From positions 62,001 through 126,000 of the forward strand of contig JADJYM010000016.1 of assembly GCA_016719755.1 (NCBI GenBank): 64,000 nucleotides of DNA. The letters run 5' to 3'. Under the pieces are notes generated by a model. The model did no database searches and was not told the origin of the DNA. It saw only the letters and a list, made by a program, of their open reading frames with translations. Shown piece by piece: positions 16,877 to 25,382 of this stretch. Position 1 is the stretch's first letter. Each line of letters begins with the position of its first letter. The position numbers and the translations under genes are program-made. Origin of the DNA: Novosphingobium sp. GTDB lineage: Bacteria; Pseudomonadota; Alphaproteobacteria; Sphingomonadales; Sphingomonadaceae.

Positions 16877-17530
16877 ATGACTGCCGCATCCACCCGCCGC
16901 CGGGGCCGCCCGGCGCTGGCCGACCAGCCGCCCGCCGCCGACGAGGCGCTGCTTGACCGTGCGCTGGAAGCCTTTGCGATGCGCGGCTTCGAAGGCGCAT
17001 CCCTGCGCGAAATCGCCCGCGCCGCCGGGGTCAGCCACGGGCTGCTGAACGCCCGGTTCGGATCGAAGCTGGCGCTGTGGACGGCGGCGGTCGACCAGGG
17101 GATGGAGCGGCTCCACGCTGCCATGGGCCGTCACCAGTCCGGCCTGCCGGTCGATGCGGGAATCGAGGAGCGGATGCGCGCCGCCTGCATCGATTTCCTC
17201 CACACCCTGGCCGATCGGCCCGCCATCGTCCAACTGATGAACGTGGAAGGCGCGCGGCGCAGCGAGCGGCTGGACTATATCGTCGAAACCTTCTTTCGCG
17301 GCCGCCACTGGCCCTTCACCCAGCTGCTGGCACAGGGGCAGGCTTCGGGGGTGTTCCGCCCGATGCACGTCAGCGTTCCCTTTACCATGCTGGCCCACGG
17401 CGCCGGCGCGCTGGTGGTGCTGCGCCCGCTGGTCGAAGCCGCCGACAAGCGCCTGCGGACCCGGCCCGAGGCCCTGGCGCAGACCATAGCCAGCGCGGCG
17501 GACCTGATCGTGCGGGGGCTGAAGGCCTAG
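16877..17530 (+). CDS. TetR-family transcriptional regulator
   Basis: 217 residues. The N-terminal TetR helix-turn-helix is clear: ALLDRALEAFAMRGFEGASLREIARAAGVSHGLLNARFGSKLALWTAAVD (~residues 24-73). A basic arm (MTAASTRRRGRPAL) precedes it. The ligand-binding C-terminal domain is variable, and no ligand can be inferred. It is divergent from the flavin monooxygenase gene, so it probably represses that gene and itself in the absence of inducer. Confidence 0.88.
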   Translation: MTAASTRRRGRPALADQPPAADEALLDRALEAFAMRGFEGASLREIARAAGVSHGLLNARFGSKLALWTAAVDQGMERLHAAMGRHQSGLPVDAGIEERMRAACIDFLHTLADRPAIVQLMNVEGARRSERLDYIVETFFRGRHWPFTQLLAQGQASGVFRPMHVSVPFTMLAHGAGALVVLRPLVEAADKRLRTRPEALAQTIASAADLIVRGLKA

Positions 17531-17685
17531 GGTCAGGACCTGTCAATCGCCACCATATCGCTTCGCCGCACCGCGCGCCCGGGCTGCCGGAGCAATCGAC
17601 GGGCTTGCCAGACGCGTTCATCTGCGAGACATCCCGTCACCAGCAGCCGGGGGGCCGGTCGGTGCAGCCGGTAAGGAGGAGCTTA

Positions 17686-18558
17686 ATGCAGATCATTTCC
17701 ACTGGGGCGGGAGTGCGCCTTGTGCTTGGGGCGCTGGCCATGGCGGCCCCGGCCGGCCTGACCGCGCAGCGGCTGGAACCGGCACCGGGCATCGTCGTGA
17801 CCGGCGAACCCGTTCCAGAATTTGCCGGATTGCCCGCCGGGCCGGAGATCAAGGGCGTGATCACCGCGCGCAGCGGCAACCGGATCAAGGTTGCCACGCC
17901 GGACGGTTCCAGCTCGATCATCACGCTTTCCGAGGCGACCCGGATCAAGGCCAGCGGCGGCGGACTGGGCGGCAAGCGCGCCAAGCCGGACGCGGAATCG
18001 CTGCTCAACGGCCTGCCCGTCACCGTGAAGACGCTGCAGTGGAACGGCGGCCTGCTGGCCAGCCAGGTCAGCTTCAAGGGCAACGACCTCAAGATCGCGG
18101 CGATGATCCAGAGCGGCACCGCCCAGCGCTTTGAAGAGCAGACCGCGGAGACCGAGGCGCTGCGCGGCCGGATGGGCGACATCGACAAGTACAACCTGAA
18201 AAGCACGACCAACGTGTACTTCGATACCGGCAAGGCGATGCTGTCGGCCAAGGCGAAGGAAGACCTATGCGCCGCCGCCGCCGCCGCCGAGGCGGTCGAC
18301 AATTCGCTGCTGCTGGTGGTCGGCTACACCGATTCGGTCGGCAACGAGGAATACAATCAGAAGCTCAGCGAAAAGCGCGCCAGCAGCGTGATCAACTATC
18401 TCCAGCAGGCCTGCCGCTGGAAGCCCTACCGGATGCTGACGCCAACCGGTATGGCCGAATCCGACCCCGCCGGCAGCAACGATACCGAAGAAGGCAAGGC
18501 GCTCAACCGCCGCGTCTCGGTGAACGTGCTGGTCAGCAAGGCGCTTGACGGAATGTGA
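17686..18558 (+). CDS. OmpA-family envelope protein
   Basis: 290 residues from ATG at 17686, with AAGGAGGA 8-15 bases upstream; the long in-frame extension upstream is antisense-type noise. A signal peptide (to about TAQ-RLEP) is followed by a small beta domain (EIKGVITARSGNRIKVATPDGSSSIITLSEATRIKA) and the C-terminal OmpA/MotB peptidoglycan-binding domain (~residues 165-288). The latter includes NVYFDTGKAMLS, GYTDSVGNEEYNQKLSEKRA and LNRRVSV. It probably anchors the outer envelope to peptidoglycan. The 155-base region upstream (17531-17685) shows nothing else recognisable and presumably holds its promoter. Confidence 0.88.
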   Translation: MQIISTGAGVRLVLGALAMAAPAGLTAQRLEPAPGIVVTGEPVPEFAGLPAGPEIKGVITARSGNRIKVATPDGSSSIITLSEATRIKASGGGLGGKRAKPDAESLLNGLPVTVKTLQWNGGLLASQVSFKGNDLKIAAMIQSGTAQRFEEQTAETEALRGRMGDIDKYNLKSTTNVYFDTGKAMLSAKAKEDLCAAAAAAEAVDNSLLLVVGYTDSVGNEEYNQKLSEKRASSVINYLQQACRWKPYRMLTPTGMAESDPAGSNDTEEGKALNRRVSVNVLVSKALDGM

Positions 18559-18592
18559 TGCGGGCGGGGGGGCGGCCATGCCCCCCGCATCA
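18556..18592. terminator. Hairpin between convergent genes, overlapping the ompA-type stop codon
   Basis: TGATGCGGG at 18556-18564 pairs with CCCGCATCA at 18584-18592, and the G-run at 18566-18571 can pair with the C-run at 18581-18586 as an alternative or extension. The first three bases are the stop codon of the OmpA-family gene. It ends 10 bases before the stop of the convergent HbpS-like gene, so it may act in both directions. A T-tract is lacking. Confidence 0.5.
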
Positions 18593-18602
18593 GACAGGCG
18601 GC

Positions 18603-19025
18603 TTACAGCCCCGCTGCCGCCAGCGCGGCTTCGGCGACCTGCATGTCGTGGGTGTAGTGACCCCCGCTGACCCCGATGCCGCCAACCACCTTGCCATCGA
18701 CCTTGACCGGATAGCCGCCGCCGAACACCACCAGGCGCGGGGTGTGGACGATGCCGTGGAGCAGCGGCGGGTCGTTCTTGATGAAATCGTGCCATTCATG
18801 GCTCGGCATGCCGAACGAGACGGCGGTGAAGGCCTTGTCCTGCGCGATCTGGACCGAGAGCAGCGGCGCGTGATCCATCCGCAGGAACTGCACCAGGGTG
18901 CCCGCCGGATCGCAGATCGCGATGCACATGGGCACCTGCATGTCCTGTGCCTTCGCCACCGCGCCGCGCATCAGCGCTTCGGCCAGTTCGTTGGAAATGC
19001 TGGGGATACTGAGCGTCTGGGCCAT
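18603..19025 (-). CDS. GlcG/HbpS-family protein
   Basis: 140 residues from ATG at 19023-19025. The family signature is seen throughout: ALMRGAVAKAQDMQVPMCIAICDPAGTLVQFLRMDHAPLLSVQIAQDKAFTAVSF, then HTPRLVVFGGGYPVKVDGKVVGGIGVSGG. HbpS-like proteins form octamers. Some bind heme or cobalamin, others (GlcG, PduO C-terminal domains) are of unknown role in operons for glycolate or diol use. No cofactor ligand can be assigned. It sits alone between a convergent OmpA gene and a divergent HMG-CoA-lyase-like gene. Confidence 0.8.
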   Translation of the reverse strand: MAQTLSIPSISNELAEALMRGAVAKAQDMQVPMCIAICDPAGTLVQFLRMDHAPLLSVQIAQDKAFTAVSFGMPSHEWHDFIKNDPPLLHGIVHTPRLVVFGGGYPVKVDGKVVGGIGVSGGHYTHDMQVAEAALAAAGL

Positions 19026-19230
19026 GGCCGGGGTTCCTTCCGGGAAGAGTGATTGCCAGCGCATTTCCGGCGCGGGACCGATCATGTCAACCGCCGCCGC
19101 CCGCGCAACCTCGCCTCAGTGCGGGGACTGTGCGAACGGGAGGTTGCCGGTGGCAGTGATTCCCGGCTAGAAATACTTCGAATACTCAGTATCTGCACAA
19201 GGCGGCAGAGACAAGGTGGAAGCGGCAGGC

Positions 19231-20139
19231 ATGCAACGAAGGATCGAACTGGTCGAGGTTGGCCCGCGTGACGGGCTCCAGAACGAAGCGAAGCTCGTTT
19301 CGACCGAGGACAAGGTGGCGCTGATCCGTCACGCCATCGCGGCAGGCGCGCGGCGGATCGAGGTGGCAAGCTTCGTCAACCCGCGCCGCGTGCCGCAGAT
19401 GGCCGATGCCGAAGCCGTGGTCGCGGCGCTGGGCGAGACCCAAGGCGTGACCCGGATCGGGCTGGTGCTCAACGAACGCGGGGCGGAGCGGGCGATTGCC
19501 TGCGGGCTGGACCAGCTGGGCGCGGTGGCCATCGCCTCCGATCCGTTCGGCATCCGCAACCAGGGCCAGACCAGCGCCGAATCAGTAGAGGTCGCAGGCC
19601 GCATCCTGGCCATGGCGCAAGGGGCCGGGCGCAGCGCGCAGGTGACCATCGCGGCCAGTTTCGGCTGCCCGTTCGGCGGCGAGGTGGATCCGGCCCATGT
19701 CGTCGCCATGGCCGCGCGGCTGGCCGAACTGGGCCCGTGCGAGATCGCCCTGGCCGACACCATCGGCGTGGGCGTTCCCGCGCAGGTTTCCGCGCTGGTC
19801 AGCGCCGTGCGGGCTGCCATCGCCCCGCTGCCGGTGCGGGTCCATTTCCACAACACCCGCAACACCGGCATCGCCAACGTCTGGGCCGCCGTGGAAGCGG
19901 GAGCGAGCGTGGTCGACGCCTCGATCGGCGGCCTCGGCGGTTGCCCCTTCGCGCCGGGCGCGGCGGGCAATGTCGCGACCGAGGACGTCGCCTATCTGCT
20001 CGCCCGGTCCGGGGTGGAAACCGGGCTGGACCTTGACCGGCTGATCGCGGCCTCGCACTGGCTGGGCGGGGTGATGGACAAGACCATGCCATCGATGCTG
20101 GCCAAGGCGGGCGGGTTTCCCAAGGCGGAACAGGAATGA
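19231..20139 (+). CDS. Hydroxymethylglutaryl-CoA lyase-family protein
   Basis: 302 residues from ATG at 19231 (MQRRIELVEV); a GTG five codons upstream is an alternative. The TIM-barrel HMGL motifs are complete: EVGPRDGLQNE with the metal-ligand Asp, EVASFVNPRRVPQMAD, the metal-binding HFHNTRNTG, and the catalytic Cys loop GGLGGCPFAPGAAGN. Such lyases cleave 3-hydroxy-3-methylglutaryl-CoA to acetyl-CoA and acetoacetate, or related 3-hydroxyacyl-CoAs. Its stop overlaps the start of a CaiB/BaiF CoA-transferase. That coupling suggests activation of a dicarboxylic acid by CoA transfer followed by cleavage. Confidence 0.88.
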   Translation: MQRRIELVEVGPRDGLQNEAKLVSTEDKVALIRHAIAAGARRIEVASFVNPRRVPQMADAEAVVAALGETQGVTRIGLVLNERGAERAIACGLDQLGAVAIASDPFGIRNQGQTSAESVEVAGRILAMAQGAGRSAQVTIAASFGCPFGGEVDPAHVVAMAARLAELGPCEIALADTIGVGVPAQVSALVSAVRAAIAPLPVRVHFHNTRNTGIANVWAAVEAGASVVDASIGGLGGCPFAPGAAGNVATEDVAYLLARSGVETGLDLDRLIAASHWLGGVMDKTMPSMLAKAGGFPKAEQE

Positions 20140-21335
20140 TGGAAAGCGAAAACACCGGCGCCCTGGCCGGGATCAAGGTCGTCGAACTGGGTCAGCTGAT
20201 CGCCGGGCCGTTCTGCGGCCAGCTGCTGGGCGACATGGGCGCCGACGTGATCAAGGTCGAGCCGCCGGGCGCGGGCGATCCGATGCGCCAGTGGGGCAAC
20301 GGAGACCACAAGGTGTGGTTCGATGTGATCGGCCGCAACAAGCGCTCGGTCACGGCAAACCTGCGCGTCGCCGAAGGGCAGGACCTGGTCCGCCGCCTGC
20401 TGGCCGGGGCCGACATCATGATCGAGAACTTCAAGCCCGGCACGGTCGAGAAGTGGGGGCTGGGGCCGGACGCGCTCCACGCCATCAACCCTCGCCTGAT
20501 CGTGGTCAGGATGTCGGGCTACGGCCAGACCGGCCCCTATTCCAGCCGCGCCGGGTTTGGCGGCATCGGCGAGGCGATGGGCGGCTGGCGCGCGATCGTC
20601 GGCGATCCGGACCGTCCGCCCAGCCGCATGGGCGTTTCCATCGGCGATACGCTGTGCGCCACCTATGGCGCGATGGGCGCGCTTGCCGCGCTGCGCGCGC
20701 GGGAACTGTCCGGCAAGGGCCAGGTGGTCGATTCGGCGCTGTACGAATCGGTGCTGCAGGTGATGGAAAGCCTGGTGCCGGAATACGACGTGTCCGGCAT
20801 CGTCCGCCAGCGCTCCGGCTCGATCCTGCCAGGCATCGCGCCGTCCAACGTCTACCGCTGCAGCGACGGCGAATACATGATCGGCGGCAACGGCGACGCG
20901 ATCTTCGCGCGCCTGGCCGAAGCGATGGGCCAGCCCGAACTGGCCAGCGATCCGCGCTATGCCACCCACAGCGCGCGCGGCACCAACCAGACCGAGCTGG
21001 ACGCGCTGATCAACCAGTGGACATCCACCCTGACCGTGGACGAACTGGAAGCGCTGATGATCGCGCATTCGGTCCCCGCCGGGCGGATCTACACCGGCAA
21101 GGAAATGCTGGCCGACCCGCACTTTGCCGCGCGCGAGGCGATCGTCGCGGTGCCGCACCCGGTCCATGGCCAGGTGCGGATGCAAGCGCCGGTGCCCAAG
21201 CTGTCGGCCACGCCCTCCTCCATCCGCCGCCCCGCCCCGCGCTTTCCGGGCGAGCACAACGCCGAGGTCTATGGCGAGCGGCTGGGGCTGGATGCGGCGG
21301 CGCTGGCGCGGCTGGCCGAGGCCGGGATCGTCTAG
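20136..21335 (+). CDS. CaiB/BaiF-family CoA-transferase (class III)
   Basis: 399 residues, starting at ATG 20136, four bases before the end of the lyase gene. The class III CoA-transferase features are LAGIKVVELGQLIAGPFCGQLLGDMGADVIKVEPPG, VTANLRVAEGQDLVRRLLAGADIMIENFKPG, and the catalytic aspartate in GVSIGDTLC. GQVVDSALYESVL is also conserved. These enzymes move CoA between carboxylic acids through an aspartyl-CoA thioester. Human SUGCT in this family uses glutarate and 3-hydroxy-3-methylglutarate, which fits coupling to an HMG-CoA lyase. The actual substrate is not provable here. Confidence 0.88.
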   Translation: MMESENTGALAGIKVVELGQLIAGPFCGQLLGDMGADVIKVEPPGAGDPMRQWGNGDHKVWFDVIGRNKRSVTANLRVAEGQDLVRRLLAGADIMIENFKPGTVEKWGLGPDALHAINPRLIVVRMSGYGQTGPYSSRAGFGGIGEAMGGWRAIVGDPDRPPSRMGVSIGDTLCATYGAMGALAALRARELSGKGQVVDSALYESVLQVMESLVPEYDVSGIVRQRSGSILPGIAPSNVYRCSDGEYMIGGNGDAIFARLAEAMGQPELASDPRYATHSARGTNQTELDALINQWTSTLTVDELEALMIAHSVPAGRIYTGKEMLADPHFAAREAIVAVPHPVHGQVRMQAPVPKLSATPSSIRRPAPRFPGEHNAEVYGERLGLDAAALARLAEAGIV

Positions 21336-22150
21336 GCGCGGTCCCAGCCCGCGCGGCGCTTCACGCCCCGGTTGACCTCGTCGAGCGCGGCAGGGTCCAT
21401 TTGCGGGAACATCTTCAGCAGCGCGCGGCTTTGCTTGTGGGGGGCGATCACTTCCTCTCCGGCCAGCACCGCGCGGATCGTTTCGGCGGCAACGGCATCG
21501 ATAGCGTCCTGACCATTGGCCGCCTGGCTCGCCACGTCCAGCGCATCGGCGAGCCGGGTGTCGAGCGCGGGCGGATAGACCTCGAACACCCGCACGCCCG
21601 TCTCCGCCAGATGGCGCCGCAGCGACAGGGTGAACATATGGAACCCCGCCTTGGTCGCGCAGTAGAGCGGGTTGGCGTCGAGCGGGAAGAAGGCGCCCGG
21701 CGTGCTGACGTTGAGGATCGCGCCCGGCCCCCTTGCGCGGCCCATCCGGCTTTTCAGAAACAGGCGGCACAGGTCCACCGGGGCGGCAAAATTGATCGCG
21801 ATCTCGTCCGCCGCGCGGTCCTGCTCAAGCGTGAAGGGGTTGGCATAGTCATGCGCGCGGACAATCGCGGCATTGTTGACCAGCAGATCGAGCGGGTGGC
21901 CACCATGCTGCTCCACCTCGGCCATCACCCGGTCACGGTCGGCAGGCAGGGCAACGTCGGCGCGGATGGCGTGGAGCGCGGGCTCCAGCGCCCGCGCCGC
22001 ATCAAGATCGGCCTGCGTGCGCGCGCAGATCGACACGGCAAAGCCCCGCCGCACCAGTTCGCGCGCCAATGCCAGCCCAAGCCCCACCGATCCGCCGGTG
22101 ACCAGCGCGGTGGGCTGGTGGTTCAGCCCCTGATTCAGCCAGTCGTCCAT
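21332..22150 (-). CDS. Short-chain dehydrogenase/reductase
   Basis: 272 residues from ATG at 22148-22150, with GGAG 12 bases upstream; an in-frame GTG at 22165 is less likely. The Rossmann nucleotide motif TGGSVGLGLALA, LLVNNAA and the active-site Ser/Tyr/Lys region (ILNVSTPGAF...YCATKAG) are all present. VYPPALDTRL follows the active site. This is the DltE/YbbO-like branch of classical SDRs, usually NADP-dependent oxidoreductases of unknown substrate. Its stop overlaps the end of the convergent CoA-transferase gene by four bases. A perfect 19-bp palindrome lies 20 bases upstream of its start. Confidence 0.85.
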   Translation of the reverse strand: MDDWLNQGLNHQPTALVTGGSVGLGLALARELVRRGFAVSICARTQADLDAARALEPALHAIRADVALPADRDRVMAEVEQHGGHPLDLLVNNAAIVRAHDYANPFTLEQDRAADEIAINFAAPVDLCRLFLKSRMGRARGPGAILNVSTPGAFFPLDANPLYCATKAGFHMFTLSLRRHLAETGVRVFEVYPPALDTRLADALDVASQAANGQDAIDAVAAETIRAVLAGEEVIAPHKQSRALLKMFPQMDPAALDEVNRGVKRRAGWDRA

Positions 22151-22170
22151 CGTTCCTGCTCCCACTTTGT

Positions 22171-22189
22171 TATATCACCAGGTGATATA
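22171..22189. promoter_or_regulatory. Perfect 19-bp palindrome TATATCACCAGGTGATATA (operator)
   Basis: Nine-base arms around a single central A, perfectly complementary, 20 bases upstream of the SDR start codon. The AT-rich, dyad-symmetric form is typical of a dimeric repressor site (TetR, MarR or GntR). It probably overlaps the SDR promoter. No regulator gene is directly adjacent. The rest of the 311-base gap (22151-22461) holds only the doubtful small ORF listed next. Confidence 0.7.
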
Positions 22190-22271
22190 GGTAAGGCGGC
22201 AAGGGTCAACTGCCCTTGGTCCAGTGCCTTCCTTTACCTTTTGGAAAGATGCGGCGGGCCATTGTCAGCCC

Positions 22272-22409
22272 ATGGCCCGCGCCCTTGCCCTTACCGCCGA
22301 AAGCATCCGTCTCCACGCCGGCGAGCGGCAACTGGAACTGCTGCGCCGCGCGGTGGTGCTGACCTGCGCCGCCGCGCTGATCCTGGCGGGCAAGTCACTG
22401 CCGTTCTGA
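22272..22409 (+). CDS. Possible small membrane protein (45 residues), doubtful
   Basis: An ATG at 22272 opens 45 codons: a charged start (MARALALTAESIRLHAGERQLELLRR) and one hydrophobic helix (AVVLTCAAALILAG). One short TM segment and the position in a 311-base gap between two gene ends make a small membrane peptide possible. There is no clear RBS and no family is recognised. It may be chance. Confidence 0.25.
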   Translation: MARALALTAESIRLHAGERQLELLRRAVVLTCAAALILAGKSLPF

Positions 22410-22461
22410 TCGCTTGGATTTTCCCCACCCGCCGTTCGTGTCGAGTGGTGGAGCATTGTAG

Positions 22462-23205
22462 CTAGCTCTGCATCAGCCGCCAGACGGCGGCGAGGGCTGA
22501 GATGCCCAGCACTCCGCCGGTAAAGGTCCGCCAGGCCGTATCGCTGATCCTCCCGAAGGCCAGATGCCCCAGCCAGTTGCCGAGCAGCACGGCGGGAAAC
22601 AGCACGCCCGCCAGCATCGGTTCGCGCCAGGTGGCCACATTCAGCAGCAAGGCCGAAGCTACCCCGGCCACCGAAGTGGCCATGAAGATCGTCATCATCG
22701 AGGCGCGGGCCAATTGCGGCGGGATCGCGCGGCGCAGGTAATAGGGCACGACCGGCGGCCCCGGCATCCCGGCAAAGCCGGTCAGCACGCCGGAAAGGAC
22801 GCCGGTAGTGCCGGTTTCCGCCATGCCCGGCGCGTGATGCGCGGGGCGCTTGGGCAGCAGCACCAGCGCGAACGAGCCGAGCGCGATCAGTGCGATCAGC
22901 AGCCGCGCCAGCCCCGCGTCGGTGATCGCCAGAAGCCAGACGCCCAGCGGGGTCGCCAGCACCGCCAGCGCGGAGATGTGCAGCGCGCTGCGCTCGCTGG
23001 CGCCGATGATTTTCCGGATGCCGACAAGGCCGATCAGCAGCCCCAGCCAGTTCGCCACCACCACCGCCTCGCGCGGGGGGACGGCCAGCCCCAGCACCGG
23101 GACCAGCAGGATCGCCATGCCGAACCCGGCAAGGCCGCGCACGAAGGCGGCAGCCAGCGTGGCAAGGATCGCCACCGCCAGCTGCGCTTCAGTCAACCCC
23201 AGCAT
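22462..23205 (-). CDS. TSUP-family (TauE/SafE) membrane permease
   Basis: 247 residues from ATG at 23203-23205, with GGAGGAA 7-13 bases upstream that is itself part of a palindromic repeat. About eight TM helices are seen. The N-terminal repeat has FVRGLAGFGMAILLVPVLGLAVPPREAVVVANWLG and the second repeat has GVLSGVLTGFAGMPGPPVVPYYL. These two G-rich loops define the TauE/SafE family, which exports or imports sulfite, sulfoacetate and other small organic anions. Substrate is unknown. Confidence 0.85.
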   Translation of the reverse strand: MLGLTEAQLAVAILATLAAAFVRGLAGFGMAILLVPVLGLAVPPREAVVVANWLGLLIGLVGIRKIIGASERSALHISALAVLATPLGVWLLAITDAGLARLLIALIALGSFALVLLPKRPAHHAPGMAETGTTGVLSGVLTGFAGMPGPPVVPYYLRRAIPPQLARASMMTIFMATSVAGVASALLLNVATWREPMLAGVLFPAVLLGNWLGHLAFGRISDTAWRTFTGGVLGISALAAVWRLMQS

Positions 23206-23215
23206 CAGGTTCCTC

Positions 23216-23344
23216 CCCGGCACGGGGAGGGGGACCGCCGCAGGCGGTGGAGGGGTTTGGCGCCATGGCGCGTCGCAGGCAGGCAGGCCCGGAGCGGCGA
23301 GCCCCCTCCATCACCCTGCGGGTGGTCCCCCTCCCCGTGCCGGG
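23216..23344. repeat. Long imperfect inverted repeat (intergenic palindromic element)
   Basis: Left arm 23216-23255 and right arm 23302-23344 are largely complementary. The outer CCCGGCACGGGGAGGGGGACC pairs with its reverse complement at the right end, with small differences inside, across a ~46-base spacer. It fills the space between the TSUP gene start and the thrS stop. Similar palindromes rich in CCCTCC and GGAGGG are frequent between sphingomonad genes. It may serve as a terminator for thrS. Confidence 0.65.
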
Positions 23345-23350
23345 CTGCTT

Positions 23351-25351
23351 TCACCTGAGATCCGGCGGGGTTGCTTCCGCCTTCAGCAGCGCAATCGCCT
23401 CGGCCAGCGGCATGACCTTCTGGTGCTCGGCGCCCAGCGTGCGCAGTGCCACGGTGCCTTCCTCGGCCTCGCGCTTGCCGACCACCAGCAGGTGCGGAAC
23501 CTTCTGGAGCGAATGCTCGCGCACCTTGTAGTTGATCTTCTCGTTGCGCAGATCGGTCTCGACCCGAATGCCCGCCGCCTTGAGCTGTTCGGCAACCTGT
23601 TCGGCATAGCCATCGGCGTCCGACACGATGGTCGCCACCACCGCCTGGACCGGGGCAAGCCAGACCGGCAGCCTGCCCGCGAAATGCTCGATCAGGATCC
23701 CGATGAAACGCTCGAACGTGCCCAGAATCGCGCGGTGGAGCATGACCGGGCGGTGCTTGCTGCCATCCTCGCCGATGTAGTGCGCATCCAGCCGTTCGGG
23801 CAGCACGCGGTCGGACTGGATCGTGCCGACCTGCCAGGTGCGGCCGATCGCGTCGGTCAGGTGGAACTCCAGCTTGGGGGCGTAGAACGCGCCTTCGCCG
23901 GGCAGTTCCTCCCAGCCGAATTCCTCGGTGGCGCGGCCCGATGCGGCAACCGCGTCGCGCAGTTCCTGCTCGGCCTTGTCCCACATTGCGTCCGATCCGA
24001 ACCGCTTTTCGGGGCGCAGCGCCAGCTTGATCGCGTACTTGTCAAAGCCAAGGTGCTGGTAGACGCTGTCGAGCAGGTCGCAGAAATCGCGGACCTCCTC
24101 CACCAGTTGGTCCTCGCGCACGAAGATGTGCGCATCGTCCTGGGTGAACTGGCGCACCCGCATGATCCCGTGCAGCGCGCCGTGCGGTTCGTTGCGGTGG
24201 CAGCAGCCGAACTCGGCCATGCGCAGCGGCAGGTCGCGGTAGCTGGTGATGCCCTGCTTGAAGATCAGCACGTGGGCGGGGCAGTTCATCGGCTTCAAGG
24301 CCATCCAGTCGGCCTCGCCGCTGATCACCGGGCCTTCGTCCTCGGTGTTGGGGACCTCGTCGGGGATGACGAACATGTTCTCGCGGTACTTGCCCCAGTG
24401 GCCGGACTGTTCCCACTGGCGCGAATCCATGACCTGCGGGGTCTTGACCTCGACATAGCCGGCCTTGTCCAGGCGGCGGCGCATATAGGATTCCAGCTGG
24501 CGCCAGATCAGGTAGCCCTTGGGGTGCCAGAACACGCTGCCGTGGGCTTCGGACTGGAGGTGGAACAGGTCCATTTCCTGCCCGAGCTTGCGGTGGTCGC
24601 GCTTGGCGGCCTCTTCCAGCCGGGTGAGGTGCGCGTCGAGCTGCTTCTTGTTCAGCCAGCCGGTGCCGTAGATGCGGGTCAGCTGCGCATTCTTCTGGTC
24701 GCCGCGCCAGTAGGCGCCCGAAACGCGGGTCAGCTTGAAGGCTTGCGCGTCGAGCTTGCCGGTGGAGGGCAGGTGCGGCCCCCGGCACATGTCCAGCCAG
24801 TCATCGCCCGACCAGTAGACGGTCAGTTCCTCGCCCTCCGGCAGTTCGGCGGCCCATTCGGCCTTGAAGTTTTCGCCTTCCGCGCTCCACTTGTCGATCA
24901 GCTGCTGGCGGCTCCAGACCTCGCGGCGCAGCGGCTTGTCGGCGCGGATGATCTCGCGCATCTTGTCCTCGATCGCGGGCAGATCTTCGAGGGAGAACGG
25001 CTCGCGGCTCGCGGGCGCCATCACGTCGTAATAGAACCCGTCGTCGGTCGAGGGGCCGAAGGTGATCTGGGTGCCGGGCCACAGCGCCTGGACCGCTTCG
25101 GCCAGGACGTGGGCATAGTCATGCCGGGCCAGATCCAGCGCCTCGGCCTCGTCGCGCGCGGTGACGAGGGCGGCGGTGCAATCGCCCGGGAAGGGGCGGG
25201 TAAGGTCGACCAGTTCCCCGTCGATCCGCGCGGCAAGCGCCGCCTTGGCCAGGCCCGGCCCGATCGCGGCGGCGAGGTCGGCCGGAGTCGATCCGGCCGC
25301 CATCTCGCGAACGGAACCATCGGGCAGCGAAATCTTGAGAAGCTCGGTCAT
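23351..25351 (-). CDS. thrS: Threonyl-tRNA synthetase
   Basis: 666 residues, full length. It shows the N-terminal TGS domain ([26 protein letters not shown]), the editing domain ([33 protein letters not shown]) and the class II catalytic core. Key motifs are [11 protein letters not shown] with a zinc-binding Cys, motif 2 ([37 protein letters not shown]) and motif 3 near [23 protein letters not shown]. The C-terminal anticodon-binding domain starts near LPVWLAPVQ. It charges tRNA-Thr and edits Ser-tRNA-Thr. It is transcribed alone, with a palindromic repeat after its stop. Confidence 0.97.
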   Translation of the reverse strand: MTELLKISLPDGSVREMAAGSTPADLAAAIGPGLAKAALAARIDGELVDLTRPFPGDCTAALVTARDEAEALDLARHDYAHVLAEAVQALWPGTQITFGPSTDDGFYYDVMAPASREPFSLEDLPAIEDKMREIIRADKPLRREVWSRQQLIDKWSAEGENFKAEWAAELPEGEELTVYWSGDDWLDMCRGPHLPSTGKLDAQAFKLTRVSGAYWRGDQKNAQLTRIYGTGWLNKKQLDAHLTRLEEAAKRDHRKLGQEMDLFHLQSEAHGSVFWHPKGYLIWRQLESYMRRRLDKAGYVEVKTPQVMDSRQWEQSGHWGKYRENMFVIPDEVPNTEDEGPVISGEADWMALKPMNCPAHVLIFKQGITSYRDLPLRMAEFGCCHRNEPHGALHGIMRVRQFTQDDAHIFVREDQLVEEVRDFCDLLDSVYQHLGFDKYAIKLALRPEKRFGSDAMWDKAEQELRDAVAASGRATEEFGWEELPGEGAFYAPKLEFHLTDAIGRTWQVGTIQSDRVLPERLDAHYIGEDGSKHRPVMLHRAILGTFERFIGILIEHFAGRLPVWLAPVQAVVATIVSDADGYAEQVAEQLKAAGIRVETDLRNEKINYKVREHSLQKVPHLLVVGKREAEEGTVALRTLGAEHQKVMPLAEAIALLKAEATPPDLR

Positions 25352-25382
25352 GCAGCGCCCTTAGCGGGCAAAGGTGCGCGCC

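Noticed and set aside
20291-22465. A 724-codon forward frame across the CoA-transferase, SDR and intergenic region
   Set aside because: It is out of frame with the CoA-transferase, antisense to the SDR, and of Arg/Pro/Gly-rich shadow composition. No domain is visible.
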